Positions 9,639 through 21,456 of a stretch of DNA of 64,000 nucleotides are shown piece after piece. The notes beneath the pieces are model-generated. The model saw only the letters and a program-made list of their open reading frames with translations. It had not been told where the DNA came from and did no database searches. Origin of the DNA: Brevibacillus formosus. Its GTDB lineage: Bacteria; Bacillota; Bacilli; Brevibacillales; Brevibacillaceae. The translations under genes and the position numbers were made by a program. The stretch covers positions 124,001-188,000 of the forward strand of contig NZ_PXZL01000010.1 in NCBI RefSeq assembly GCF_003013405.1. The letters run 5' to 3'. Numbering within the stretch: position 1 is the first letter of the stretch; each line of letters opens with the position of its first letter.

Positions 9639-9942
9639 GAAACCGCTCTCCTTTGAATTTTTGCTAAAATGATTATTATTCCTTATTATCGGATAGATTA
9701 AGACTACCTGTTATGATGGATTTAGGCAAATGAGGAGAAATATTCATACTAATCAGAAAATGTTGCATGAATCTAAGCAAATCGAGTAAAATGGATAGAC
9801 CAAAATCTTACTTCGATTCATTTATTGGTAGCATTTGCGGGTGGAGTGTTAGTGGGCATATAAGCTACAATGCGGATACAGACAAAGTTTCGACCAAAAA
9901 ACGGACGTGGACGTTTCATTGGCGAATAGGGAGGGAGACTAT
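9639..9942. other. intergenic region between divergent genes
   Basis: 304 bp between the divergent receptor and zinc-ribbon-like genes. Apart from the SigD-like promoter and the two ribosome sites I see no ORF, repeat or stable hairpin. Confidence 0.5.
9685..9713 (-). promoter_or_regulatory. candidate SigD (flagellar) promoter of the chemotaxis receptor gene
   Basis: Read on the minus strand: TAAC, 16 bases, then TCCGATAA, close to the SigD consensus TAAA-N15-GCCGATAT. It lies 47 bp upstream of the receptor start, and SigD control is usual for chemotaxis receptors. Confidence 0.45.
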
Positions 9943-10383
9943 ATGAGTTTTTGTTGTGGTGCTGGAATGGTAGGTTCCGTAGGCTCAGTCCGTCATTATA
10001 AAACGCTTGTACACAATGTCCCGATCATGTTTTGTCCTGTATGTGACAGAATTGAGGTTCATCCTGGTATTGAGGGAGAATATGAAATTTTAGTAGAATA
10101 TGCTCAAGGAGATCAGGCTCCAGAAGTGGATTTTGCTGACTTTGTGAGTGTTGACAATACATCCGAGTTGTTTGAGAATTGTACCATGACGGATGAAGCA
10201 GCCAGCTTCGCCGAAGTGTTAAAGCAGCAGATCGATATTTCACTTGATCTGCTCGGGGTCGCCAAGGAGTTACAGGATGACGATTGGCGGGAAGCATTGA
10301 TGATTCGTTTAAGACGGTTAAGCGAGCGATTGAAGCAGTACAATAAAAGAAAAGCTAATGTCGCACAAGAACGCATGACCTGA
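9943..10383 (+). CDS. small protein with CxxC zinc-ribbon-like segment
   Basis: A 146-aa protein starting MSFCCGAGM behind ATAGGGAGGGAG. FCPVCDRIEVHPGIEGEYEILVEYA (C at about 31 and 34, plus the CC pair near the start) resembles short YgiT-type zinc-ribbon segments. The C-terminal 70 residues look helical and charged (QQIDISLDLLGVAKELQ, RLRRLSERLKQYNKRKA). An in-frame GTG-like start further upstream lacks a ribosome site. Family uncertain; no function assigned. Confidence 0.6.
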   Translation: MSFCCGAGMVGSVGSVRHYKTLVHNVPIMFCPVCDRIEVHPGIEGEYEILVEYAQGDQAPEVDFADFVSVDNTSELFENCTMTDEAASFAEVLKQQIDISLDLLGVAKELQDDDWREALMIRLRRLSERLKQYNKRKANVAQERMT

Positions 10384-10405
10384 GTTGACGTGGGAGGCAG
10401 TGTGA

Positions 10406-10798
10406 ATGTTTCATTTGAAAGCCGTTCACCACATCGCATTGAATTGTAGTGATGTTGTGAAGGTAGCTCGTTTTTTTAAGGACATTTTGGAAGTCCCTAT
10501 CCCGGAAGAGAATATGACGGAAGGAGCACCTGTCTACTTTCAAATTGGCACATACACACGGATCGGTCTTCATCCTCATGGCGGGGAAGCTGGGAAAGGC
10601 GGCGTAGGGCAAGTCGATCATCTCGCCTTCTCTGTGCAGAGCCGAGCTGAGCTGGACTATCTGGTCGATAAGCTGGAGGCAGAAAATATTTGCTATCGTG
10701 GCCCAATTACACAGCCTACTAGCTATAATTTGTATTTTGAGACACCCGATGGTCACCACCTTGAGGTGCGACTGGATAAAGACGAGTTTGATGAGTAG
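10406..10798 (+). CDS. VOC-family (glyoxalase/bleomycin resistance fold) protein
   Basis: A 130-aa vicinal-oxygen-chelate protein. HHIALNCSDV at the N-terminus (metal His), GQVDHLAFSV in the second module (metal His) and the C-terminal FETPDGHHLEVRL (metal Glu) give a complete metal site. Substrate unknown: the family includes glyoxalase I, fosfomycin thiol transferases and dioxygenases. It follows the zinc-ribbon-like gene by 22 bp and ends in a terminator. Confidence 0.87.
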   Translation: MFHLKAVHHIALNCSDVVKVARFFKDILEVPIPEENMTEGAPVYFQIGTYTRIGLHPHGGEAGKGGVGQVDHLAFSVQSRAELDYLVDKLEAENICYRGPITQPTSYNLYFETPDGHHLEVRLDKDEFDE

Positions 10799-10806
10799 TG
10801 TTTGCG

Positions 10807-10838
10807 AAAAGCATCTGCGTAAAGCGGATGCTTTTTTG
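10807..10838 (+). terminator. Rho-independent terminator
   Basis: Stem AAAAGCATC / GGATGCTTTT followed by T6, directly after the VOC gene. Confidence 0.85.
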
Positions 10839-10893
10839 TTATGGATGATCTTCTTTACGTTTTAAAAGGTACCGATGAACCAACAAAGCTGTT

Positions 10894-11103
10894 GAGAAGA
10901 AAAAGCACAGAGCTCGCAGACCTTGACAACGCCTACCCAGTCGGAACTTAAAAAAGGGACCCGGTTGTCGAACACTTCTTCCTTGAGAAACTTCCGCCCG
11001 TAGGGTGGCTTTGGCTCGACGGTCCCCTTTTTTAAGTGGAGACGGCCAGTCAATCCCCCTTGCGGGCGTGTCAGAGTCGAAGAGAACTGTGCTTTTTCTT
11101 CTC
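10894..11103. repeat. 210-bp nested palindromic element of unknown type
   Basis: The ends form a perfect 17-bp inverted repeat (GAGAAGAAAAAGCACAG at 10894-10910 and its complement at 11087-11103). An inner inverted repeat ACTTAAAAAAGGGACC / GGTCCCcTTTTTTAAGT lies at about 10946-10962 and 11021-11037. The middle contains a small hairpin CCGCCC-gta-GGGTGG. The arms between outer and inner stems are partly complementary (ACGCC / GGCGT, GTC / GAC). The stems carry T tracts on both strands, so it would act as a double bidirectional terminator. It has no convincing ORF. It could be a palindromic interspersed repeat, a MITE-like element or a structured RNA. Confidence 0.55.
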
Positions 11104-11246
11104 CTCCACTATGCTGACTCAAAAGGCCTTTCTAACAATGTCGAGAAAAAGATGTCCCCCCTGACAACAGCCGACAGTGACTCTCATTCCTCGCCAAAGG
11201 ATTCGACCTGACAGGCCACGAACCCAATTGGGAAGAGAGGGGTGGC

Positions 11247-11594
11247 GTGCAGATGATCGGAATGGGCAGACTGCTTTTTGAACTGGGCGAGAGACTGCAA
11301 GGAAAAGCACACTTGCGATTCATAACAGAAGGATGGGAGCGCAGGATCGGAATTGTAGTGGATGATTCACCGGCACAGTGGCAATTGACGATAGCAAAAG
11401 GCGTTGCATCCTGGAATGTATGGACAGAGGAGCAGCCTGCCGATTTGATCATCAGAGGAGAGGAGAAACAAATGCACATGCTGTTCGGCGGCGATGAGCT
11501 CGTCTATGTTTTAGCCAAAGAAAAAGTGCAAATAGCGGGGCCATTGCGCGACCAACTGAAGCTCGATGCCATTTTGCGACTGACCTGTCGGTGA
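11247..11594 (+). CDS. SCP2 sterol-carrier-like domain protein
   Basis: A 115-aa protein consisting of one SCP2-like fold: the IGIVVDDSPAQWQLTIAKG strand pair, PADLIIRGEEKQMHMLFGGDELVYVLAKEKVQIAGP helix-strand pattern and a C-terminal helix. Such proteins bind hydrophobic small molecules in other organisms; in Bacillales they are uncharacterised. GTG 11247 follows AGAGGGGTGGC; ATG 11253 is an alternative. It stands alone between the palindromic element and an M20 hydrolase gene. Confidence 0.65.
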   Translation: MQMIGMGRLLFELGERLQGKAHLRFITEGWERRIGIVVDDSPAQWQLTIAKGVASWNVWTEEQPADLIIRGEEKQMHMLFGGDELVYVLAKEKVQIAGPLRDQLKLDAILRLTCR

Positions 11595-11652
11595 ACTGTC
11601 CAATGGTCATTGTGATATAATAGGAAGAAACGGTTTTGGAGGAGGCGCTTTG

Positions 11653-12795
11653 ATGTCTACTGTGATGTCGTTGCAACAAGCGGTTGCCGCACGTAAAGAT
11701 GCTATTGCCGAAACATTCTGTCATCTGCATGAGAATCCGGAGATAAGCTGGAAGGAAGTAGAAACGACTCGTTATTTGGCGGAGCGCATGCGTGCCTTGG
11801 GACTGCGTGTTACGACTTTTGACGATTGTACAGGATTAGTGGCTGAATGGGGCGAAGGGAAGCCAGTTGTTGGCTTGCGCACAGATATCGATGCTCTCTG
11901 GCAAGAAGTGAACGGTGAGTGGCGCGCGAATCATTCCTGCGGTCATGACGCCCATATGACGTTGATCGTGGAAACGGTAGAAGCATTGGTTGCCGCTGGA
12001 TATCAACCGCCGGGAACGTTAAAAATTTTGTTCCAACCAGCAGAAGAAAAAGGAACGGGAGCATTGAAGCTGGTGGAGAAGGGTGTCGTCGATGACATCG
12101 ATTATTTGTACGGTGTTCACCTAAGACCGATTCAGGAGATGGCAAATGGAACGGCGGGACCCGCCATCTACAACGGTGCAGCCATGTTTCTCTACGGGGA
12201 AATCACAGGAGTCGCTGCCCACGGAGCGAGACCGCATCTCGGGATCAATGCGATTGAAGTAGCGGGAGCGATTATTTCAGGTCTCGGTCAAGTACATATT
12301 AATCCAATGGTGCCCGCCACCGTCAAAATGACCATGCTGCAAGCCGGGGGAGAGAGCTACAACATTATTCCGGACAAGGCGCGTTTTGCCCTCGATCTGC
12401 GTGCGCAGACGAATCAGGCGATGGATGACCTGGTGAATCGAGTTCGTCAAATGATTGACGGAGTCGCGATGTCTTTTCAGGCACGCATAGAGGTAGAGGC
12501 CGGGTCTCGCATGGTAGCGGCAGAGGTCGATGATCAAGCCAAGGCATTTATGGAGCAGGCGATCGTAGATGTGCTCGGTCAAGAGAATTTGCGAGCGGCG
12601 CCTGTCAGTCCGGGAGCGGAGGATTTCCACTACTATACCGTGGAACGTCCTCATATCAAGGCGACGATGCTGGCTCTTGGATGTGATTTGGTACCAGGGC
12701 TGCATCATCCCCTGATGCATTTTGAACGCTCGGCCTTGGAAAAAGGTGTGGCGATTTTGTGTCAGACAGTCGTGAAGACGTTTGAAAATACGTAA
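11653..12795 (+). CDS. M20 family amidohydrolase/peptidase
   Basis: A 380-aa metallohydrolase of the M20D (hippurate hydrolase/IAA-amino acid hydrolase) group. Metal-ligand motifs SCGHDAHMT, FQPAEEKGTGA and YGVHLRP are present, together with the dimerisation/lid insert (GVAAHGARPHLGINAIE) and a C-terminal metal His (GLHHPLMHFE). Related Bacillus enzymes (YxeP, AmhX, YhaA) cleave N-acyl amino acids. AmhX is the closest by eye because of its short form and the LRTDIDAL motif. ATG 11653 is preferred to TTG 11650 on spacing from GGAGG. Confidence 0.87.
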   Translation: MSTVMSLQQAVAARKDAIAETFCHLHENPEISWKEVETTRYLAERMRALGLRVTTFDDCTGLVAEWGEGKPVVGLRTDIDALWQEVNGEWRANHSCGHDAHMTLIVETVEALVAAGYQPPGTLKILFQPAEEKGTGALKLVEKGVVDDIDYLYGVHLRPIQEMANGTAGPAIYNGAAMFLYGEITGVAAHGARPHLGINAIEVAGAIISGLGQVHINPMVPATVKMTMLQAGGESYNIIPDKARFALDLRAQTNQAMDDLVNRVRQMIDGVAMSFQARIEVEAGSRMVAAEVDDQAKAFMEQAIVDVLGQENLRAAPVSPGAEDFHYYTVERPHIKATMLALGCDLVPGLHHPLMHFERSALEKGVAILCQTVVKTFENT

Positions 12796-12810
12796 ATCTT
12801 TATGCCTTGT

Positions 12811-12854
12811 GAGAGCAACACTGAGAGAGTAAACTCTTGGTGTTGCTCTTTTTG
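12811..12854 (+). terminator. Rho-independent terminator
   Basis: Stem AGAGCAACAC / GTGTTGCTCT with a second short paired block in the loop and a T tract, after the M20 gene. Confidence 0.85.
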
Positions 12855-13004
12855 TGGGGAAATGTCTCTGCGTACCTAACGAATAATCGATAGACTGGTT
12901 GGTTTGTGGACAAAATACTGCTGTTGGGGAATAATACGCATGAGGAGGGTTATTCACACATTCTCCATAAGAGATTATAAAATTATGTAGCTTATTTAGC
13001 TAAA

Positions 13005-13015
13005 TGTGATATACT
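13005..13015 (+). promoter_or_regulatory. CcpN-like operator on the pckA -10 element
   Basis: TGTGATATACT matches the B. subtilis CcpN site consensus TRTGHYATAYW, quoted from memory, at all eleven positions. It covers a -10 hexamer TATACT (13010-13015). CcpN represses pckA and gapB in B. subtilis when glycolytic carbon is available. The -35 region is poor, as expected of a regulated promoter. Confidence 0.55.
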
Positions 13016-13086
13016 AATTACAAATCGAGCGACAATTAGAAAGTCACAATAAATGGTACACATTTTGGGAAGGAGATCGTTCACAC

Positions 13087-14670
13087 ATGGAAACCAATAC
13101 GGTTCAAAAGCTTACTGACATTCTTGGAGCTACGAAAGTGTATCATAACTTGCCTGTAGCTAATCTTGTTGAGATGGCAGTGAAGCGTGGCGAAGGGATT
13201 TTGACCGATAAGGGGGCGCTCAATGCGCTAACAGGGAAGTTTACCGGCCGTTCGCCAAAGGACAAATTTGTGGTGGACGAAGCTTCCGTACACGATAAAA
13301 TCAACTGGGGTCCGGTTAACCAACCAATCAGTACCGAAAAATTCCAAGCACTTCAACAAGACGTGCTCAAATACTTACAATCCAAAGATGAATTGTTTGT
13401 CTTCGATGGCTTTGCAGGGGCAGATACAACCTATCGCCTGCCAATCCGCGTAGTCAACGAATTCGCTTGGCATAATCTGTTTGCACGTCAGTTGTTCATC
13501 CGTCCGTCCGAAGAAGAACTGGCTGCGCATGAATCAGAATTCACGGTTATCTATGCACCTAATTTCAAAGCCAATCCTGCGGTACACGGCACGAACTCCG
13601 AGACCTTCATCGTATTGAGCTTTGAGCAAAAGACAGTGTTGATCGGTGGCACTGAGTATGCAGGCGAAATGAAAAAGTCGATCTTCAGCGTAATGAACAT
13701 GCTGCTTCCAGAGCGCAACGTACTCTCGATGCACTGCTCTGCAAACGTAGGCAAAGACGGAGACGTTGCTCTTTTCTTCGGATTGTCCGGTACAGGAAAA
13801 ACAACACTGTCTGCTGACCCGGACCGTTTCTTGATCGGTGACGATGAGCACGGCTGGTCTGACAATGGCGTGTTCAATATTGAAGGCGGATGCTATGCAA
13901 AATGCGTCAAGCTGTCTGAAGAAGGCGAACCGCAAATCTGGAAAGCAATCCAGTTCGGTACCGTACTTGAAAATGTAGACGTAAATGAAGCAACTCGTGT
14001 AGCAGACTACGATAGCACCAAATATACAGAGAATACACGCGCTGCGTACCCAGTAGAAGCAATTCCGGGTGCTGTGATTCCAGGCGTGGGCGGGCAACCA
14101 AATGTCATCGTCTTTTTGACAGCCGATTCGTTCGGTGTATTGCCGCCAATCTCCAAGCTGAATAAAGAGCAAGCGATGTACCACTTCCTGTCTGGCTACA
14201 CCAGCAAAATGGCAGGCACAGAGCGTGGCGTAACTGCTCCGCAAACAGAGTTTTCTACTTGCTTCGGTTCTCCATTCTTGCCACTGCATCCTGTCGTATA
14301 TGCAGAAATGCTCGGTAAGAAGATTGACGAGCGCAAGGTTCAAGTATACCTGGTGAACACTGGTTGGACTGGTGGCCCGGTAGGTGTTGGGCAACGTATG
14401 AAGCTGTCCTACACACGTGCGATGGTAACAGCAGCATTGAACGGTGAGTTGGAAAAAGTAGACTATGTAGCTGATGAGATCTTCGGGGTACAAGTGCCGA
14501 CTTCTTGCCCGAACGTTCCTGCTGAAGTTCTGCAACCTCGCAATACATGGGCAAACAAGGAAGATTACGACAAGCAAGCGGCTGATCTGGCTGCACGCTT
14601 CATTGAGAATTTCGAGAAGAAATTCCCGAATGCAACAGATATCGCGAATGCGGGTCCTAAAGTAAAGTAA
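13087..14670 (+). CDS. pckA: phosphoenolpyruvate carboxykinase (ATP)
   Basis: A 527-aa gluconeogenic enzyme (oxaloacetate + ATP to PEP + CO2 + ADP). It shows the substrate motif [11 protein letters not shown] near residue 52, the kinase-1a P-loop [13 protein letters not shown] (about 230-242), the metal motif LIGDDEHGW and the C-terminal NTGWTGG adenine site. Length is normal. GGGAAGGAG precedes the ATG by about 10 bases. Single-gene transcript: its own promoter with a CcpN-like site upstream and a terminator downstream. Confidence 0.98.
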   Translation: METNTVQKLTDILGATKVYHNLPVANLVEMAVKRGEGILTDKGALNALTGKFTGRSPKDKFVVDEASVHDKINWGPVNQPISTEKFQALQQDVLKYLQSKDELFVFDGFAGADTTYRLPIRVVNEFAWHNLFARQLFIRPSEEELAAHESEFTVIYAPNFKANPAVHGTNSETFIVLSFEQKTVLIGGTEYAGEMKKSIFSVMNMLLPERNVLSMHCSANVGKDGDVALFFGLSGTGKTTLSADPDRFLIGDDEHGWSDNGVFNIEGGCYAKCVKLSEEGEPQIWKAIQFGTVLENVDVNEATRVADYDSTKYTENTRAAYPVEAIPGAVIPGVGGQPNVIVFLTADSFGVLPPISKLNKEQAMYHFLSGYTSKMAGTERGVTAPQTEFSTCFGSPFLPLHPVVYAEMLGKKIDERKVQVYLVNTGWTGGPVGVGQRMKLSYTRAMVTAALNGELEKVDYVADEIFGVQVPTSCPNVPAEVLQPRNTWANKEDYDKQAADLAARFIENFEKKFPNATDIANAGPKVK

Positions 14671-14683
14671 TCGAACAGGAAAG

Positions 14684-14717
14684 AAACGGGTAGACGATAA
14701 GGTCTATCCGTTTTTTC
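14684..14717 (+). terminator. pckA terminator
   Basis: Stem AACGGgTAGA / TCTAtCCGTT with T6. Confidence 0.85.
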
Positions 14718-14730
14718 TTCGTGAAAATAG

Positions 14731-14762
14731 AAAAAACCGTCAGCCTGTGACCGACGGTTTTT
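14731..14762 (-). terminator. terminator of the stalk-domain gene
   Basis: Stem AAAAAACCGTC / GACGGTTTTT; the T tract suits the minus-strand gene ending at 14774. Confidence 0.8.
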
Positions 14763-14773
14763 ATCTCATGTTA

Positions 14774-15346
14774 CTAGCTGCCATCGAATACTTTCGAAGT
14801 ATTGATTGGTACAACTTTTCCATTTGACTGACGGAAAAGAGTCAGGTAAGCTTCCGAGGGGAGTCCTTCAATAGTGTGATAGCGATACATAACGAGAAAC
14901 TCCTGATCACTCATTCCTGTCAGATTGACATAACCTTTGGAAACGACTTCTTTCTCTGGTCCGCAATAGTACAAGCTGCCTTTTACATCGGAAGTGTCAC
15001 AAGGAAGCGGCAAGGTGTCTTTTGCCTGCTTGACAATTGCTTCTGGAATGCTACTGCCACCGTTGTTTCCGCCAGCGCCTGAAAAACGGACAGCAGGAGT
15101 TTTATTGTCCCATTCCTGCTTAATGCCGAGTGCATTGGCAACAGTCGCTACAGGTGCATAAACGTTCCCATTATATATGAATGGTTCTGCATTCGTTTTG
15201 ATGACCTGGTCATTGACTATCAATTTAATGTTGGAGAAACGAGCAGATACTTTCTCTGTGCCCGTTTTTGCAAAGACTGTGGTGCCACCCACGAGTAGTA
15301 AGACAGCAGCTAGTCCAATTGCGAGTTTTTTGTTACTCTTTTTCAA
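14774..15346 (-). CDS. secreted copper-amine-oxidase-like stalk domain protein
   Basis: A 190-aa exported protein. The signal peptide is at residues 1-26 (KKLAIGLAAVLLLVGGTTVFA). A stalk-domain repeat (about 38-90) follows: IKLIVNDQVIKTNAEPFIYNGNVYAP in pieces LIVNDQVIKTNAEPF and VYAPVATVANALG. A GGNNGGSS linker leads to a C-terminal region with two Cys (CDTSDVKGSLYYC). The start is TTG behind GGAAAGGA, as no ATG is available. Stalk domains decorate many secreted proteins of Paenibacillaceae; function of this one is unknown. Confidence 0.75.
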   Translation of the reverse strand: MKKSNKKLAIGLAAVLLLVGGTTVFAKTGTEKVSARFSNIKLIVNDQVIKTNAEPFIYNGNVYAPVATVANALGIKQEWDNKTPAVRFSGAGGNNGGSSIPEAIVKQAKDTLPLPCDTSDVKGSLYYCGPEKEVVSKGYVNLTGMSDQEFLVMYRYHTIEGLPSEAYLTLFRQSNGKVVPINTSKVFDGS

Positions 15347-15542
15347 AATGATCCGTTCCTTTCCAGTTATCCAGTGGTGTTTTTTACAAAAAGTACCTGG
15401 AATTTAGACGGAAATGTATGCCTAAAAGTTACAAAGGGAAAAATGCTGCGGAGGCAAGAATATTTAGGAAGGGATTCATGCGCAAAATCGGACTTTCTAA
15501 ATATAATGATATAAAAAATACAGATATGTTTCATTCCTTGAT

Positions 15543-15563
15543 TTATAATTATTCTTATTATAA
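15543..15563 (+). promoter_or_regulatory. Fur/PerR-type palindrome upstream of suf
   Basis: Arms TTATAAT and ATTATAA separated by 7 bases, readable as two overlapping 7-1-7 Fur-family motifs with a 6-bp offset. It lies 66 bp before sufC and overlaps a possible promoter (TTGATT-N17-TAAGAT). A direct repeat of TTGAGAAT follows at about 15573 and 15584. Confidence 0.4.
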
Positions 15564-15628
15564 GATAGTTATTGAGAATGGATTGAGAATTTACCAACTC
15601 ACTTTTGACGTGTATGGAGGGAATTCAG

Positions 15629-16417
15629 ATGACAGCAGTACCGCATTTGCAAATAAAAAACCTTCGCGCCAAGATCGAGGACAAAGAGATCCTCAAAGGC
15701 CTGAATTTGGAGATCAAGGGCGGCGAAGTGCACGCGATCATGGGACCAAATGGTACCGGTAAATCGACATTGGCATCCACGCTGATGGGTCACCCAAAAT
15801 ATGAGGTAACCGATGGCGAAGTGCTGATCAATGACGAAGACTTGTTGGAAATGGCAGTAGACGAGCGCGCACGTGCAGGTCTGTTCCTGGCGATGCAATA
15901 CCCGTCCGAAATCAGTGGTGTAACCAACTCTGACTTCCTGCGTTCCGCAATCAACGCGCGCCGTGGCGAAGGAAACGAAATCTCCCTGATGAAATTCATC
16001 CGTGAGATGGACAAAAAGATGAACACGCTGGAAATGGATGAATCTTTCTCCCACCGTTACCTGAACGAAGGTTTCTCTGGCGGTGAGAAAAAGCGTAACG
16101 AGATTCTGCAAATGATGCTCTTGGAGCCAAGCATCTGTATTTTGGATGAAATCGACTCCGGTTTGGACATCGACGCATTGAAAATCGTTGCAGCTGGTGT
16201 AAACGAAATGCGCTCCGCAGACCGCGGATTCTTGATTATTACGCACTACCAGCGTTTGCTGAACTATGTAAAGCCTGACTTCGTACACGTCATGATGCAA
16301 GGTCGTATCGTGAAGTCCGGTGGTCCTGAGCTGGCTGAACGCCTGGAGGCAGAAGGCTACGACTGGATCAAGGAAGAGCTCGGCATCGAGGACGAAACCG
16401 TAAACGCCAACGTGTAG
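15629..16417 (+). CDS. sufC: Fe-S cluster assembly ATPase SufC
   Basis: A 262-aa ABC-type ATPase of the SufBCD scaffold that builds Fe-S clusters in the cytoplasm. Walker A GPNGTGKST (39-47), the SufC-type signature GFSGGEKKRNEI, Walker B ICILDEIDSGLD and the H-loop THYQR are all intact. The start is the ATG at 15629, 7 bases after GGAGGG; an upstream TTG in frame is ignored. First gene of the operon sufC-D-S-U-B. Confidence 0.97.
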   Translation: MTAVPHLQIKNLRAKIEDKEILKGLNLEIKGGEVHAIMGPNGTGKSTLASTLMGHPKYEVTDGEVLINDEDLLEMAVDERARAGLFLAMQYPSEISGVTNSDFLRSAINARRGEGNEISLMKFIREMDKKMNTLEMDESFSHRYLNEGFSGGEKKRNEILQMMLLEPSICILDEIDSGLDIDALKIVAAGVNEMRSADRGFLIITHYQRLLNYVKPDFVHVMMQGRIVKSGGPELAERLEAEGYDWIKEELGIEDETVNANV

Positions 16418-16438
16418 GAAGAAGGAGGCAGCAGTGAA

Positions 16439-19387
<2,949 letters not shown>

Positions 19388-19426
19388 TGATGGGTAAGCG
19401 ACATGAACACGAAGGAGTGAGCAACG

Positions 19427-20824
19427 ATGGCTGTTAAAGGCCCAGAATTACAGGAATATCAGTACGGCTTTCACGATAAGGACGTTTCTGTATTCCGTAC
19501 TAAAAAGGGTTTGACCCGCGAGATCGTCGAAGAAATTTCGAAGATCAAGGATGAGCCAGCATGGATGCTGGAATTCCGTCTAAAAGCATTGGACATCTTC
19601 AACAGCATGCCGATGCCAAAATGGGGCGGCGATCTGGACGACCTCGATTTTGACAGCATCACCTACTACGTAAAGCCTTCTGAAAAGCAAGGCCGTAGCT
19701 GGGATGAGGTGCCGGAAGAAATCAAGGCTACCTTTGACAAGCTGGGTATTCCAGAAGCAGAGCAAAAGTTCCTCGCAGGTGTATCTGCTCAGTATGAATC
19801 TGAGGTAGTGTACCACAACATGCAGGAAGACCTGGAAAAACTGGGCGTTCTTTTCTGCGATATGGATTCCGCAGTAAAACTGCACCCAGAAATCGTGAAA
19901 GAATACTTCGCGACAGTGATTCCGCCAGCAGACAACAAGTTTGCTGCGTTGAACTCGGCAGTATGGTCCGGTGGTTCCTTCATTTACGTACCAAAAGGCG
20001 TAAAAGTGGAAACTCCGCTGCAAGCATACTTCCGCATCAACTCCGAGAACATGGGTCAATTCGAGCGTACGCTGATCATCGCCGATGAAGATTCCTTCGT
20101 TCACTATGTAGAGGGCTGTACAGCTCCAATCTACAGCACGGATTCCTTGCACTCCGCTGTTGTAGAAATCATCGTGAAAGAACGCGCTCGTTGCCGCTAC
20201 ACCACGATCCAAAACTGGTCCAACAACGTATACAACCTCGTTACCAAACGTGCGGTTGCTTACGCGGATGCGAACATGGAATGGATCGATGGTAACATCG
20301 GTTCCAAGCTGACGATGAAATACCCAGCTGTTATCATGAAAGGACCTCGCGCGAAAGGTACCGTTCTTTCCATTGCAGTTGCAGGCAAAGGACAACACCA
20401 AGACGCAGGTGCGAAAATGATTCACCTGGCGCCAGATTGCACATCGACGATCATTTCCAAGTCGATCTCCCGTGATGGCGGAAAAGTAACCTACCGTGGT
20501 CTGTCGCAGTTTGGACGCAAGTCGGAAGGCTCCAAGTCCAACATCAAATGCGATACGCTGATTCTGGATAAATTGTCCACGTCCGACACGATCCCGTACA
20601 ACGAGATCATGAACGACAACATCACGCTTGAGCACGAAGCGACTGTATCCAAGGTATCCGAGGATCAACTCTTCTACCTGATGAGCCGCGGTTTGTCAGA
20701 AGCAGAAGCAACTGAGATGATCGTAATGGGCTTCATCGAGCCATTCACAAAAGAATTGCCGATGGAGTACGCGGTAGAGATGAACCGTCTCATTAAGTTT
20801 GAGATGGAAGGTTCTATCGGATAA
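19427..20824 (+). CDS. sufB: Fe-S cluster assembly protein SufB
   Basis: A 465-aa scaffold subunit of SufBCD. Conserved blocks include [18 protein letters not shown] N-terminus, [29 protein letters not shown] (Cys on the beta-helix), [15 protein letters not shown] and the C-terminal [21 protein letters not shown], with a further Cys in [25 protein letters not shown] precedes the ATG. Last gene of the operon, closed by a strong terminator. Confidence 0.97.
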   Translation: MAVKGPELQEYQYGFHDKDVSVFRTKKGLTREIVEEISKIKDEPAWMLEFRLKALDIFNSMPMPKWGGDLDDLDFDSITYYVKPSEKQGRSWDEVPEEIKATFDKLGIPEAEQKFLAGVSAQYESEVVYHNMQEDLEKLGVLFCDMDSAVKLHPEIVKEYFATVIPPADNKFAALNSAVWSGGSFIYVPKGVKVETPLQAYFRINSENMGQFERTLIIADEDSFVHYVEGCTAPIYSTDSLHSAVVEIIVKERARCRYTTIQNWSNNVYNLVTKRAVAYADANMEWIDGNIGSKLTMKYPAVIMKGPRAKGTVLSIAVAGKGQHQDAGAKMIHLAPDCTSTIISKSISRDGGKVTYRGLSQFGRKSEGSKSNIKCDTLILDKLSTSDTIPYNEIMNDNITLEHEATVSKVSEDQLFYLMSRGLSEAEATEMIVMGFIEPFTKELPMEYAVEMNRLIKFEMEGSIG

Positions 20825-20841
20825 GCGTTTTTGTAACGGGT

Positions 20842-20878
20842 AAATACGTGTCTGATTCGTTCAGACACGTATTTTTTA
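20842..20878 (+). terminator. suf operon terminator
   Basis: Perfect stem AATACGTGTCTG / CAGACACGTATT with T6. Confidence 0.92.
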
Positions 20879-20966
20879 TTGATCCCCTGGATTGCGTGGT
20901 AATGTCTAAGTGCATGAGGGGAAAGGAAGGGGATATCTTCTGCTGCACAGGGCTAATTAATTTAAA

Positions 20967-21125
20967 TCACTCGTCACTTTTGCCAAAGTACATAAAAACA
21001 CACCAAATTCCAATAACTAAATAGAGGAAACCAAACAATCCAATTGCCACACTCGTTAACAATAAATATAGGCCAATCAAGCAAATGATAATTGAACCTG
21101 TCTTTTGCAAAGTTGTTTTTTTCAT
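20967..21125 (-). CDS. small membrane protein (52 aa)
   Basis: Starts MKKTTLQKTG; one long or two short hydrophobic segments follow (SIIICLIGLYLLLTS and AIGLFGFLYLVIGIW), ending FGKSDE. ATAGGTGAG precedes the ATG by 5 bases, and a good SigA promoter lies upstream. Base composition is AT-rich, like the rest of this island. No family recognised; a two-pass small membrane protein is the most that can be said. Confidence 0.6.
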   Translation of the reverse strand: MKKTTLQKTGSIIICLIGLYLLLTSVAIGLFGFLYLVIGIWCVFMYFGKSDE

Positions 21126-21156
21126 AATACTCACCTATGTATAGGAATTTACAAAA

Positions 21157-21185
21157 AATGTATCACGAAGTTTGTTTATTTACAA
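21157..21185 (-). promoter_or_regulatory. SigA-type promoter of the 52-aa gene
   Basis: On the minus strand TTGTAA-N17-TACATT, about 30 bases upstream of the start. Confidence 0.5.
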
Positions 21186-21312
21186 ATTTCCAAATGAAGT
21201 GCCACGACTATCCAGGCAGTCTGAAAGATGTACAAATACGTCTTGATTTATGTTAATCCGCCTTACAGCGAGGAAACCATGAGAACTGAGGGAGAACAGT
21301 AGAACGGGAAAA

Positions 21313-21342
21313 TAAAAAGCCCGACCATTGGATCGGGCAAAA
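21313..21342 (-). terminator. terminator of the 25-codon gene
   Basis: On the minus strand GCCCGATC-caat-GGTCGGGC followed by T5, 10 bases after the stop at 21352. Confidence 0.8.
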
Positions 21343-21351
21343 GAAATCCTT

Positions 21352-21429
21352 CTATGATGCTATCCAATCGATGACAAATGAAATGGATATCACTGCGATG
21401 TGAGTGTATTCCTGAAACTTTTTAAACAA
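21352..21429 (-). CDS. tiny hydrophobic peptide (25 aa)
   Basis: A TTG start 7 bases after GGAGG (GGAGGTG). The product starts MFKKFQEYTH and continues with a hydrophobic stretch IAVISISFVIDWIAS. A charged start followed by one short membrane helix is the build of type I toxins and of other small membrane peptides. An extended -10 promoter and an immediate terminator enclose the gene, giving a transcript near 140 bases. Not recognised as a known family. Confidence 0.5.
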   Translation of the reverse strand: MFKKFQEYTHIAVISISFVIDWIAS

Positions 21430-21456
21430 GGGAACACCTCCAAAAGCGTTTCCTAA

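Noticed and set aside
10862..11122. 86-codon minus-strand frame across the palindromic element
   Set aside because: It is a by-product of the inverted repeats; low-complexity composition, no ribosome site, no family.
13534..14577. 347-codon minus-strand frame inside pckA
   Set aside because: Antisense shadow of a highly conserved gene with high codon bias; Cys/His/Tyr-rich translation without family resemblance.
19580..20668. 362-codon minus-strand frame inside sufB
   Set aside because: Antisense shadow caused by strong codon bias in sufB; no ribosome site.
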